Shown: positions 43,787 through 52,649 of the stretch, piece by piece
How positions within the stretch are numbered: position 1 is the first letter of the stretch
Layout of the letters: each line of letters begins with the position of its first letter
Assembly: GCF_013204795.1 (NCBI RefSeq)
Contig: NZ_JABMKW010000020.1
Span: 496,001 to 560,000, forward strand
Length of the DNA stretch: 64,000 bases
Reading direction: 5' to 3'
DNA from: Pedobacter panaciterrae
GTDB taxonomy: Bacteria > Bacteroidota > Bacteroidia > Sphingobacteriales > Sphingobacteriaceae
Translations under genes and position numbers: made by a program
The notes under the pieces: generated by a model
Seen by the model: only the letters and a program-made list of their open reading frames with translations
What the model was told of the DNA's origin: nothing
Databases searched by the model: none

Positions 43787-43829
43787 AAAAAGAAACTGCC
43801 CGGAGCATAATCAGGGCAGTTTCTTTTTT
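43786..43829. terminator. Strong intrinsic terminator of the CHRD gene
   Basis: AAAAAAGAAACTGCCC (43786-43801) is the perfect complement of GGGCAGTTTCTTTTTT (43814-43829), 16 bases each, with a 12-base loop. It begins at the stop codon of the CHRD gene. Confidence 0.93.
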
Positions 43830-43915
43830 AAAATTGAAGAACTTTCCCTAATTCATATCAGGCATCTATCCCATCAGACAGCTGCCCTGAATATGTTCCT
43901 TAAGATATTGCACTG

Positions 43916-44275
43916 TTACGATAGCATGTTATGGGTTGAATCCTTTCTAACCAACCGTTTATAATCCTCAAGTAAGGCTATGTATTTTTCCATCCAATAA
44001 TAGACGGAATCAGGATGTTCAGAATTAGAGTCCTTTTTAAAAGACCTTAGATCCTCATTATGATTTAATTGTTTTAATTCTCCTTCAAAATCACTTGAAA
44101 AGTCATAATTGATAGCCTTACCTATTTCTAAAATTACATCTGTATGCAATTTCTTTTGTCTAAACCAATTATACAAGGTCCTTCTGTTTACATTTAAGCG
44201 CTTGGATAATTCGCTAATATTCACATTTTGTCGTCGAACAGCTAGTTCAACGATTTCTCCTGCGTTATGTTCCAT
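43916..44275 (-). CDS. Small helix-turn-helix regulator beside the eCIS locus
   Basis: The 119-residue product is a paralog of 40611-40961. The HTH at about residues 8-58 reads VRRQNVNISELSKRLNVNRRTLYNWFRQKKLHTDVILEIGKAI, and the tail DSVYYWMEKYIALLEDYKRLV is nearly the same. The middle segment (GELKQLNHNEDLRSFKKD) is divergent. It is transcribed away from the antiterminator gene that starts the eCIS cluster, with 325 bases between, and its upstream region holds the conserved block also found before ku. It is the best local candidate for a regulator of the cluster. Confidence 0.84.
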   Translation of the reverse strand: MEHNAGEIVELAVRRQNVNISELSKRLNVNRRTLYNWFRQKKLHTDVILEIGKAINYDFSSDFEGELKQLNHNEDLRSFKKDSNSEHPDSVYYWMEKYIALLEDYKRLVRKDSTHNMLS

Positions 44276-44399
44276 AACTTTAGTCGTTTTAGATAATATT
44301 TGGTTGAACGTTAGGGACGTTTCAATATAATAGCATATGGTATTTTAAGGGTTAATAAAATCGAAGAATTAGAATTAATCGGAGCAGCGTCATGAAATT

Positions 44400-44481
44400 T
44401 TAGGCATCTTCTAATCAAAGATATTTAACAAAAAGAAATATATAGACCTGCTAGTAGTCAAAAAAACACTTTTAGTGTTCA
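44400..44481. promoter_or_regulatory. Conserved noncoding block upstream of HTH gene 2 and the eCIS cluster
   Basis: TTAGGCATCTT (44400-44410) and CTTTTAGTGTTCA (44469-44481) frame a segment closely related to 41070-41152. A small hairpin, AACACT-TTT-AGTGTT, is at 44465-44479. It lies 120 bases before the antiterminator ATG, in a 325-base gap that is otherwise very AT-rich with no clear -33/-7 pair. The proximal shared segment TTAGGGACGTTT is near 44310. Confidence 0.6.
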
Positions 44482-44600
44482 TGTAATCCTTATAAATGAT
44501 TATAAATAACTATTTCATCACCAATTAAATATGATCAATTTTATTATATGAGTTAATTATTATCTCTACCATCAAAAATATATCCCTAATATACTATGCT

Positions 44601-45119
44601 ATGGAAAATGTACTAAAAAGCAACTGGTATATCGTTTATACCTTTCCAAATCTCGAAAAGAAAATCTATAACGAACTTACCAAAAAGAAGATAAAAGCTT
44701 ATTTGCCTTTACAAAATGTAATAAGGCAATGGAGCGATCGTAAAAAAGAAATAAAAGTGCCTATGTTTCCAAATTATGTTTTTATTAATTCAACAGAAAG
44801 GGAGCGCTTCAAACTATTAAAAATAGGAGGGGTATTAAAATTTATAACTTTTGAAGGTAAACCGGCAATGGTATCTGAGGATGAAATATCCAACATAATG
44901 AAGTTCGAAACAATGGTTTTTGAAATAGAGTCCAATCTTGTTAGTGGTGATGAAGTGATTATTGTTGACGGGCCTTTCACCGGCTTACAGGGGAAATTAT
45001 TTTTTAAAAGGGGTAAGGAGCGTCTTGGCGTTCACTTAAGTTCCATAAACCAATCACTTTCAATTGAAGTTTGTTCAACTAGTTTAAGGAAGGTGATCAA
45101 TAAAAATAGTTATAACTAA
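44601..45119 (+). CDS. NusG/UpxY-like specialised antitermination factor
   Basis: The 172-residue product has an NGN domain at about residues 7-105 (NWYIVYTFPNLEKKIYNELTKKKIKAYLPL, VPMFPNYVFINST and the GGVLKFITFEGKPAMVSEDEI strand). A KOW-type domain follows at about 115-165 (VSGDEVIIVDGPFTGLQGKLF). Such NusG paralogs (RfaH, LoaP, UpxY) ride RNA polymerase and let it read through long operons, usually for capsule, antibiotic or secretion loci. It heads a co-directional run of more than 19 kb. A 153-base leader to the next gene may hold its loading site, but no known ops-like motif was recognised. Confidence 0.92.
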   Translation: MENVLKSNWYIVYTFPNLEKKIYNELTKKKIKAYLPLQNVIRQWSDRKKEIKVPMFPNYVFINSTERERFKLLKIGGVLKFITFEGKPAMVSEDEISNIMKFETMVFEIESNLVSGDEVIIVDGPFTGLQGKLFFKRGKERLGVHLSSINQSLSIEVCSTSLRKVINKNSYN

Positions 45120-45272
45120 CTATTGATGTTGGTTCACAAAGGGACTAGCTTTATGAGTATATAAATTAAATGATTTTCAGAATTTACTTAATTTATTATC
45201 AGGGTGTTATTGTGACAAACCTCTAGCGAAGCTTTACAATTTACACTGGTTAGCCTGCAAAACTTCTTTAAT

Positions 45273-47456
45273 ATGCTTCCTCTGGTTTCTTGTGTAATGC
45301 CAACCTTTAACAGGAGATATTTTATTCCGCACGCTATTAAATATTTCCACAGGCAAGAGTACCAAAATAAAGAGCTAATTATAATTGATGACGGTTCTGA
45401 TTGTATCCGGGACTTGGTTCCAGAGGTTGATAATATAAAATACATAAGACTTGATCATCAAATATCTTTGGGTGCAAAACTTAATATAGCTTGTAAGCAT
45501 GCCTCGGGGAGCATAATAGTTAATTGGGACGATGATGATTGGTATGCTAACTATCGGATAAAATATCAGGTAGAGGAGTTGAAAGAGCGTAATGCTGATA
45601 TTTGTGGGATAAATAATTTACTTTATTACGACCTGCTAAAAAAAGAAGCCTTTCAATATAGATATCCTCCAGATCAGCGTAAATGGTTGCTGGGAAGTTC
45701 GCTTTGTTATCAGCGATCTTACTGGGAAAAAAATCAGTATAAAGATATAAATGTAGGTGTTGATGGCTTATTTGTTTGGGCTGCCTCACCCGAAAAAGTA
45801 ACCGCACTTACAGATTCAAAGATGTCTGTCCACATGATACATGATCAGAACATTAGCCTGAAAAAAACTTCAGGCGATTGGTGGCACCCATACCCGGTAA
45901 TGGATATAGAGCGGATAATGAACTTTGATTTAAAATATTATCCTAAACATGCTCAAACTGCTTCAGATAAATGGAATTCAAAGAATGTTAGAAAACAGTT
46001 AAAGAATGTTTATGCTTGCCTGGTGCATGAAAGCTTAGATTGTGTAATTGATATGGTTCGCAATCTACATTTTCAAGACCCTTCCTCAAGTATCGTTATT
46101 TTTAACAGTAACGCCGATCTTAAATTAAACTCCTGCTCATTTCCTTTTGAAGAATTTGGAGCTGTAGTAAACCCCACTGTTATACCGGTAGCACATGGCT
46201 ACCTGCACAATTTTGCGCTTGAATGTATGCAATTTGCACTCGATAATTTTTCTTTTGACATTTTAACTATTGTAGATTCCGATCAATTAAGTCTACAGCC
46301 AGCATATTCTACTTTCATGTGGGATTTCTTTTCGCAAAAAAGCAATATCGGACTTTTATCTAACCGACCTGAGCATATAACTGTAAACAATACTGACGTT
46401 TTTACCTCCATTCAGGCATTTAAAGAATATGATTTATGGAAACCACTGCTTAAAACTTTTAAAGATGGTGAAAGCAAATTTGTTCACTGGTCTTTTTGGC
46501 CCTCAACTGTATTCACTTACGATGCCGTAAAGGATCTGGTTAAGCTCTTCAAAACGAACAATATTCTTCAAAATATAATGAAGCATACAAAAATATGGGC
46601 GACAGAAGAGATCATATTGCCAACTATGGTGAGTTTGCTTGGCTATGATATTGAATTGAATCCCTGCTGCCATGACTTTGTTAAATACAAAAAAGCATAT
46701 ACAACACAAGAATTAGACTGTGCTTTTAATGATCCCAATGCGTTTTGGGTACATCCAATAAATCGTAATTACGACGATACGCTTAGGAAATATACCCGTA
46801 GGCATTTAAATAACTACATACAAAAACCCGAAGAAACACATAAAGAAGACGATAAACAGTCATTGTTTTTACCTGTCCAAGTTTTAAATGAAATTAAACA
46901 AATTGATGGGTGGTTAAGTGAAGGAGAAGCCGAATTGTTAATTGCTTTTGGACTAAAAGCATGCACTCAATTCCCAAATGGACATTTAGTTGAAGTTGGC
47001 AGCTATCACGGCAAAGCAACAATTCTGCTTGGAAAGCTGGCTAAGTCGGTATCAGATGGGATAAAAGTTTATTCAATTGATCCGCACAATGGAATATTAG
47101 GTTCTACAGATCAGGGATTGCAACAGTTTGAACCATCTTTAGCTCATTTCAAAAAAAATATTGAAAGAGCCAATTTATCTGAAACAGTGATGTCAATAGT
47201 TGATGAATCCAAAAATGTAAAATGGAACCACCCAATATCATTATTGTTATTAGATGGCTTACATGATTATTTAAATATTTCTAATGACTTCAGACAGTTT
47301 GCATCCTGGATAGAAATTGGAGGTTACCTCGCGTTCCATGACTTTGCTGATTACTTCCCCGACGTAATTGCATTTGCAAATGAACTTATTTCAAAAAAGA
47401 ATTATCAGAAAATCCAGCTAACAGATTCCCTACTGGTTTTAAAGAAATTGAATTAA
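45273..47456 (+). CDS. Three-domain fusion: GT2 glycosyltransferase, second GT-A-like domain, C-terminal methyltransferase
   Basis: The 727-residue product has no signal or membrane helix. Residues 4-110 form a GT2 domain (CVMPTFNRRYFIPHAIKYF, DDGS at 39-42, acidic metal motif WDDDDW at 85-90). A second GT-A-like region at about 270-430 has a DSD motif at 335-337 (IVDSDQLSLQP). Residues about 545-727 are a class I SAM-methyltransferase-like domain (LVEVGSYHGKATILL at 572-586, YSIDPHNG, LLLLDGLHDY, FHDFADYFPD). It could build and cap a short glycan on a protein. It is followed within 16 bases by another transferase gene. The acceptor is unknown. Confidence 0.85.
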   Translation: MLPLVSCVMPTFNRRYFIPHAIKYFHRQEYQNKELIIIDDGSDCIRDLVPEVDNIKYIRLDHQISLGAKLNIACKHASGSIIVNWDDDDWYANYRIKYQVEELKERNADICGINNLLYYDLLKKEAFQYRYPPDQRKWLLGSSLCYQRSYWEKNQYKDINVGVDGLFVWAASPEKVTALTDSKMSVHMIHDQNISLKKTSGDWWHPYPVMDIERIMNFDLKYYPKHAQTASDKWNSKNVRKQLKNVYACLVHESLDCVIDMVRNLHFQDPSSSIVIFNSNADLKLNSCSFPFEEFGAVVNPTVIPVAHGYLHNFALECMQFALDNFSFDILTIVDSDQLSLQPAYSTFMWDFFSQKSNIGLLSNRPEHITVNNTDVFTSIQAFKEYDLWKPLLKTFKDGESKFVHWSFWPSTVFTYDAVKDLVKLFKTNNILQNIMKHTKIWATEEIILPTMVSLLGYDIELNPCCHDFVKYKKAYTTQELDCAFNDPNAFWVHPINRNYDDTLRKYTRRHLNNYIQKPEETHKEDDKQSLFLPVQVLNEIKQIDGWLSEGEAELLIAFGLKACTQFPNGHLVEVGSYHGKATILLGKLAKSVSDGIKVYSIDPHNGILGSTDQGLQQFEPSLAHFKKNIERANLSETVMSIVDESKNVKWNHPISLLLLDGLHDYLNISNDFRQFASWIEIGGYLAFHDFADYFPDVIAFANELISKKNYQKIQLTDSLLVLKKLN

Positions 47457-47471
47457 AGCATTACAGCAAAG

Positions 47472-48221
47472 ATGGCTAATCTTAAAAAGAAAAACTTACC
47501 AGTATGGCTATATTGGGAAGGCGACCTTCCCGACTGGATTCGGGCATGCCAGAAAACAGTATTTGCACATGTAGAAAATGTACAACTGCTAACCCCTGAA
47601 CGCTTTAATGAATTGCGGGATTCTGACCTCGACATCAAACTTAATGATTTATATGTAGCTCATCGGGCAGATTTTATACGGGCATTTTTGCTTAAAAAAT
47701 TTGGTGGGCTATGGATTGATTCTGATTGTGTTGTTATCAAATCAATCCAGCCCTTGATGGATATTTTGAATATGTATGAGTTTATGGGGTACCGGGAACG
47801 TTCTGGAGAGGTTACAAATAATTTTATGGGAGCATCATTGAACAGTAATATCGCCTCTGGTTATTATAATCGTGTTTGCCAAATTTTACGGTCCGGACAA
47901 CCAATAGAGTGGCTAACAATTGGCTCACAAGCCTTAACAGCAACCTTAAATGAGGGCAAAACCTCATGGTATGAATTAAAGGTTGAACAGATCCAGCCTA
48001 TTTGCTGGAGCAATCCGGCGGCATTTTTTCAAAAGGCTAGTGATGACGTGCATCAACAAATGCTCAATCCAAATTCCTATTGTTATATGGTTTCTGCTAA
48101 CATGGTTAGGGGTTATTTAGAGGAAAATCAATACCCGAATATTCTTGATGAGGATACTTTTTTTAGCTACTTATTAAGAACGTCAGACACCAATAAAAAG
48201 ACCAAATCAACCTTTGCTTAA
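47472..48221 (+). CDS. GT32-like glycosyltransferase
   Basis: The 249-residue soluble product has the sugar-binding DXD region typical of GT32/capsular transferases: AHRADFIRAFLLKKFGGLWIDSDCVV, with D83-S84-D85 as the metal-binding motif. The start (LPVWLYWEGDLPDWIRACQKTVF) resembles the opening strand of this family. It uses a nucleotide sugar. The acceptor may be the glycan begun by the preceding fusion enzyme. It is seven bases before the FkbM methyltransferase gene. Confidence 0.9.
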   Translation: MANLKKKNLPVWLYWEGDLPDWIRACQKTVFAHVENVQLLTPERFNELRDSDLDIKLNDLYVAHRADFIRAFLLKKFGGLWIDSDCVVIKSIQPLMDILNMYEFMGYRERSGEVTNNFMGASLNSNIASGYYNRVCQILRSGQPIEWLTIGSQALTATLNEGKTSWYELKVEQIQPICWSNPAAFFQKASDDVHQQMLNPNSYCYMVSANMVRGYLEENQYPNILDEDTFFSYLLRTSDTNKKTKSTFA

Positions 48222-48228
48222 TAGATAA

Positions 48229-48879
48229 ATGATGAATGATCTTTTAAATATTGTTTACAGGAAAGATACTGATGATGATCGTTGGGTTATTCCTGAAGTT
48301 ATTAACCAGGACATGTACTGTATTAAAAGCCGATTTGCGCACATTGAACCTTTAACTCAAAGTTATGTGATTGATTGTGGTGCTCATATTGGTGCATTTT
48401 CGATAATGTGTGCCAGGCATCTAAAAAACGTTGATGTGATTTCCTTTGAACCAAACCCCGATAGCTTCTGGTATTTAAATGAAAACGCTAAAAGGTTTGG
48501 AAAAATAAAGGCATTGAACAAGGCAGTTTCAGTAACCAACGGGACATTAAATCTTTATTCACCAGATCAAAGTGATTGGAGTGGGCGATGGACGTCGATA
48601 CCAAATTCCAATGACTTTTTATCTGTTGAATCTGTTGGGTTATTTTCTTTCATCAACGAACTTGACAGGGACGTTTTCATACTGAAGTTAGATATTGAAG
48701 GTTACGAAGAATTTCTAATTGAGGCATCAAAAGAAGAGGATCTAAGAAAGATACATACGATTATTATTGAAACACATACAGATAATTTTAATCATCAGAA
48801 GTTAAAAGACTACGGGTATAATTTACTATTTAATCCGGATATCTCTGCCGCAAGGCAGTTTGTTTATTCAAAGAATTAA
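48229..48879 (+). CDS. FkbM-family methyltransferase
   Basis: The 216-residue product is a SAM-dependent methyltransferase. Motif I is VIDCGAHIGAFSIMCARHL, and motif II is ISFEPNPDSFWYLNENAKRFG. FILKLDIEGYEEFLIEA with IIIETHTDNF is typical of FkbM proteins. FkbM enzymes usually O-methylate sugars or polyketides, so it may methylate the glycan made by its two upstream neighbours. Either ATG 48229 or 48232 could be the start. The eCIS cap gene starts 21 bases downstream. Confidence 0.92.
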   Translation: MMNDLLNIVYRKDTDDDRWVIPEVINQDMYCIKSRFAHIEPLTQSYVIDCGAHIGAFSIMCARHLKNVDVISFEPNPDSFWYLNENAKRFGKIKALNKAVSVTNGTLNLYSPDQSDWSGRWTSIPNSNDFLSVESVGLFSFINELDRDVFILKLDIEGYEEFLIEASKEEDLRKIHTIIIETHTDNFNHQKLKDYGYNLLFNPDISAARQFVYSKN

Positions 48880-48900
48880 GATTACACTTTATTTAAACAC

Positions 48901-49512
48901 ATGTTACGCACAGCACTTGAATTTTTATCAGATGAGCTCAACGCTTATCTTAAACGCAAGGACGCCACAAACTTCGGAAATGAAGATATTGTAATGATCT
49001 CTTCACTGATGACTCCTGATGGAACATTTGCTGTTGTATCAGACGGCGGTGAGGTATCTAAAATAATTTTAACGCTGGTAAACCTGGAGGAAGATCGCGT
49101 TTCTGATGCTCAATACAACTATCGGAAAACAGATGACAAGATTCAAATAATTAATCCCCCGGTTAACCTGAATGTATTTGTTATTTTTTCTGTCTTTGCT
49201 AATAACTACTCTACCGCATTAAGACTACTATCTTACGTAATTTCATTCTTTCAAGGCAATCAGGTCTTTGATAGCGATAAGTATCCTGGGATCAATGCAA
49301 AAGTCGATAACAACAAACCATGGCAAAAGGTGGGTCGTTTGCTGGTCAATTTACATCCCATCACTTTTGAACAACAAAATAACCTTTGGGCAGCACTTGG
49401 TGCAAAGTACATGCCTAACGTAATTTATAAAATCCGAACCATGAGTTTCATTGATCTTGAACCTAAAATGGAAGCACCTCCAATTACAGAAGTTACCATT
49501 AGCGACAATTAA
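48901..49512 (+). CDS. DUF4255 (Pvc16/Afp16-like) eCIS tail-terminator/cap protein
   Basis: The 203-residue product shows the DUF4255 N-terminal pattern: LRTALEFLSDELNAYLKRK, then VSKIILTLVNLEEDRVSDAQYNYRK, PPVNLNVFVIFSVFANNYSTALRLLSYVISFFQGNQVF and WAALGAKYMPNVIYKIRTMSF. In Afp and PVC particles this protein ends the tube and sheath at the distal side and fixes length. In those loci the gene lies late in the cluster; here it is first. It precedes an unassigned protein and the sheath gene. Confidence 0.92.
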   Translation: MLRTALEFLSDELNAYLKRKDATNFGNEDIVMISSLMTPDGTFAVVSDGGEVSKIILTLVNLEEDRVSDAQYNYRKTDDKIQIINPPVNLNVFVIFSVFANNYSTALRLLSYVISFFQGNQVFDSDKYPGINAKVDNNKPWQKVGRLLVNLHPITFEQQNNLWAALGAKYMPNVIYKIRTMSFIDLEPKMEAPPITEVTISDN

Positions 49513-49534
49513 GTTAACCTCCAATCTTTTTGTA

Positions 49535-50575
49535 ATGATAAAAATAAAATATAAAGCACTTTTTTCAGTGGAGTTTCCCCATACATTTTACAGTTCGGGT
49601 AAATGTCCTGATATAGCTTTGCAGCCATCTGAAGACTGTACCGTTCTTATGAAATCACTGGGATTACGTTTTCTGCCAAGTGATTTCGGCGGAAAATTAT
49701 ATGCAAAAGTGAATAGTCTGGATGTAATTAGAAATCCTTTAACAGAGGGAACAAAATTTACTTTTCTACTCAAGCTGAAAAACAGTTTCTTTGAAAACAT
49801 CACCGATCTAAATACCAGTAAGCCAGCTAGCAGCCGTTATTATTTCAATAACCTGAGTTCAAATCTATTAGCGGGCGAGCCACTGCTTGTTGCAAACAAA
49901 ACCAAGAAAACCGTGTCTGAGGCAGATTTAATTCCCTTTGTAAGTAATGCCTTTTCTTTTGCACATAACAGTAACCTTGCAACTCAAACCGGAAAACTAG
50001 AATTTATAGACAGCGGAGAGAGTTTACAGCAGCTATTGGATAACTCCAATAACGTATATAATTTTTCTTTTGATCTTAATAAATCAACAGGAGGCCGGAC
50101 GCGCTTTTTAATTGAAGGAACCGAGAAGGCATCCTTTTATTCAATCAATCCCCATGAAATTTCTGATGTATTTGGAGTAATCGAAATTTTTTACAAAAGC
50201 AATTTGAGTTCAGCCTATCAATTTCAAAATAATGATCATTCGATCAGCACAAAAAATTATAAAATTCCGTTTACAAATCGCTCAACAAAATGGAGATATA
50301 TCATTACCAAACAATTTAACTCGTCGATAACAACAATAAATGTAGCTAAAACGAATGGTTCATCTATAGATTTTACATTGCTGGGAAGCTCACCACCAGG
50401 GAAATTTATTTTTACGTCCAACAATGTATTACCACTTAAACAAGATCCAATTGCGGGGATTAAATTGACAGACAGTACAAATAAAGTGATTATAGCCAAT
50501 TTACCAAATCCTCCTTTAAATCTCATAAGAACAGAAGGTTCTGATACTTTCTCAGATATTTTAATCACAATCTAA
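49535..50575 (+). CDS. Unassigned eCIS-cluster protein
   Basis: The start at ATG 49535 is preferred over an in-frame codon at 49451, which would overlap the cap gene. The product has 346 residues, with no signal peptide, and is beta-rich throughout. It begins MIKIKYKALFSVEFPHTFYSSGKCPDIALQPSEDC. I recall similar proteins in Bacteroidota eCIS loci between cap and sheath genes, but no function is known. Candidate roles are a second cap or baseplate adaptor. It is 16 bases before the sheath gene, so it is clearly part of the unit. Confidence 0.7.
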   Translation: MIKIKYKALFSVEFPHTFYSSGKCPDIALQPSEDCTVLMKSLGLRFLPSDFGGKLYAKVNSLDVIRNPLTEGTKFTFLLKLKNSFFENITDLNTSKPASSRYYFNNLSSNLLAGEPLLVANKTKKTVSEADLIPFVSNAFSFAHNSNLATQTGKLEFIDSGESLQQLLDNSNNVYNFSFDLNKSTGGRTRFLIEGTEKASFYSINPHEISDVFGVIEIFYKSNLSSAYQFQNNDHSISTKNYKIPFTNRSTKWRYIITKQFNSSITTINVAKTNGSSIDFTLLGSSPPGKFIFTSNNVLPLKQDPIAGIKLTDSTNKVIIANLPNPPLNLIRTEGSDTFSDILITI

Positions 50576-50591
50576 TTAAAAACCTACCAAC

Positions 50592-52166
50592 ATGGCAGAT
50601 GTATTTAAAACCCCCGGGGTCTATATACGTGAGATCCCAACGTTTCCACCTTCCGTAGCTGAAGTGGAAACTGCTATTCCTGCATTCATCGGTTATACTG
50701 AGAAAGCAACTTTTAACGGTAAAGATCTTACGCTGTTACCCCAGCGAATCAGTTCATTGCTAGAATATGAACAATTGTTTGGTCTGGCCCAGAAGGAAAC
50801 AGCATTTACTGTAACCATTACAGACACTACCAATAGTGATTCTTCAGTTGCAAGAACAATCTCAATTGATAAGGCAGCCGCAACGAGTTCAAGGTTCAAA
50901 CTATACTATGGGCTGCAGATGTATTTCGCCAATGGAGGAGGTCCGTGTTACATAGTGTCAGTCGGCCAATATCCTTCTTCAGCTCCTTCTGATACTGACA
51001 TTGCATCACAAAAACTGCAAGATGGTTTAGCTGCAATAGCGAAAGTTGATGAGCCTACTTTACTGCTTTTCCCGGATGGGCCTTCTTTAGATTCATCAAG
51101 CTATTATTCACTGATTAATCAGGCACTAAATCAATGTTTTCTGCTTCAGGACAGATTTACCATTATTGATGTAATACAACAAAAGGGCACGCCTAACGAC
51201 ATTAACAGCTCAGCGGATGATTTTAGAAATGCTGCAACCCTGGGTAGCAACCTGGATTTGATAAAATATGGAGCTGCTTATTTCCCTTATCTGGAAACTA
51301 TATTAAACTATCGATTTGAAGACAATGACGTAAACGTAATTTACAAAACGGTTGTTGGAGGAGTAACAACCACCCAAACTGTCGAAACTCCTGCTAGTGA
51401 TCCGGGAAATATTAGTCTGGCAAGTATCCTAAATCCGCTGTCTACTTTAAAAGAATCAATAAAAACAGGTCTGAATCTTCAGAAACCTCCTGCAACCGTA
51501 CCAACATCACCTGTTACCCCACCAGCAGTTACTGGCAATACGGAGCTATATAATGTTATCAAGCTCCAGCTTCAAAAAATAACGATTGTTATGCCACCTT
51601 CATCAGCAGTTGCAGGTATTTATGCTGCTGTTGATAGTTCAAGAGGTGTTTGGAAAGCACCTGCCAATGTCTCACTATCTTATGTAAATGCGGCATCGTT
51701 AAAAATTTCTCATCAGGATCAAATGTCATTAAATGTAGATCCAACTTCAGGTAAATCAATAAATGCGATAAGGTATTTTACGGGTAAGGGAGTGATGGTA
51801 TGGGGAGCCAGGACACTGGCCGGAAATGACAATGAATGGCGTTATGTCCCAGTGCGTAGGTTCTTCATTTTTGCAGAAGAATCTATCAAAAAAGGAACCG
51901 AATGGGTTGTTTTTGAGCCAAACGACGCCAATACCTGGGTGAGGGTAAGGGCCATGATCGAAAACTTCCTGATTAAACAATGGAGGGCAGGAGCGCTTGC
52001 AGGTGCTAAACCGGAACACGCATTCTTTGTTAGGGTTGGTTTAGGTGTAACCATGACCGCGCTTGACATATTGGAGGGCAGAATGAATATTGAAATTGGC
52101 ATGGCAGTAGTACGTCCGGCAGAGTTTATCATTCTCAAATTCTCTCATAAACTTCAGGAATCTTAA
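50592..52166 (+). CDS. Contractile sheath protein (eCIS)
   Basis: The 524-residue product has the phage-sheath N-terminus (FKTPGVYIREIPTFPPSVAEVETAIPAFIGYTEKA). The core DGPSLDSSSYYSLINQAL region is followed by a Pro/Thr-rich insertion (about residues 298-315). The conserved C-terminal domain reads RYFTGKGVMVWGARTLAGNDNEWRYVPVRRFFIFAEESI, then EPNDANTWVRVRAMIENFL and GLGVTMTALDILEGRMNIEIGMAVVRPAEFIIL. The C-terminal strand mediates contraction coupling. Only one sheath gene is present, unlike three in Afp. Confidence 0.97.
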   Translation: MADVFKTPGVYIREIPTFPPSVAEVETAIPAFIGYTEKATFNGKDLTLLPQRISSLLEYEQLFGLAQKETAFTVTITDTTNSDSSVARTISIDKAAATSSRFKLYYGLQMYFANGGGPCYIVSVGQYPSSAPSDTDIASQKLQDGLAAIAKVDEPTLLLFPDGPSLDSSSYYSLINQALNQCFLLQDRFTIIDVIQQKGTPNDINSSADDFRNAATLGSNLDLIKYGAAYFPYLETILNYRFEDNDVNVIYKTVVGGVTTTQTVETPASDPGNISLASILNPLSTLKESIKTGLNLQKPPATVPTSPVTPPAVTGNTELYNVIKLQLQKITIVMPPSSAVAGIYAAVDSSRGVWKAPANVSLSYVNAASLKISHQDQMSLNVDPTSGKSINAIRYFTGKGVMVWGARTLAGNDNEWRYVPVRRFFIFAEESIKKGTEWVVFEPNDANTWVRVRAMIENFLIKQWRAGALAGAKPEHAFFVRVGLGVTMTALDILEGRMNIEIGMAVVRPAEFIILKFSHKLQES

Positions 52167-52203
52167 TTAATCAGCTTTAAAAGCTCATCTAAAACAAAAT
52201 AAA

Positions 52204-52638
52204 ATGGCAACTTATCCACTACCAAAGTTTCATTTCCAGGTTGACTGGGGCGGAACCAAAATTGGCTTTACGGAAGTAAGCGGATTAAATATCGAAAACA
52301 AACTGATTGAATATCGTGACGGAGCATCGCCAGAATTCAGTAAAATTAAAATGCCCGGTATGAGGGAATTTAGCAACATCACACTAAAACGAGGGGTTTT
52401 TGCGGCAGATAATGAGTTCTATCAATGGTTAAATACCATAAGCCTTAATACTGTTGAAAGGCGGGATGTAGTTATAAAACTACTTAATGAAAATCATGAA
52501 CCTGTAGTAACCTGGAAAATTAAGAACGCCTTTCCAATTAAAATACAAAGTACAGATCTAAAGGCTGACGGAAGTGAAGTTGCTATTGAACAACTTGACC
52601 TGGCCCATGAAGGACTTACTATACAAAATGGTGATTAA
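52204..52638 (+). CDS. Inner tube protein 1 (gp19 family)
   Basis: The 144-residue product has the phage-tube pattern: YPLPKFHFQVDWGGTKIGFTEVSGLNIENKLIEYRDG, then KMPGMREFSNITLKRGVFAADNEFYQWLN, RRDVVIKLLNENHEPVVTWKIKNAFPIKIQ and EVAIEQLDLAHEGL. It stacks as hexamers to form the needle, as Afp1/Pvc1. It follows the sheath gene by 37 bases. Confidence 0.96.
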   Translation: MATYPLPKFHFQVDWGGTKIGFTEVSGLNIENKLIEYRDGASPEFSKIKMPGMREFSNITLKRGVFAADNEFYQWLNTISLNTVERRDVVIKLLNENHEPVVTWKIKNAFPIKIQSTDLKADGSEVAIEQLDLAHEGLTIQNGD

Positions 52639-52649
52639 CCTATAATATT

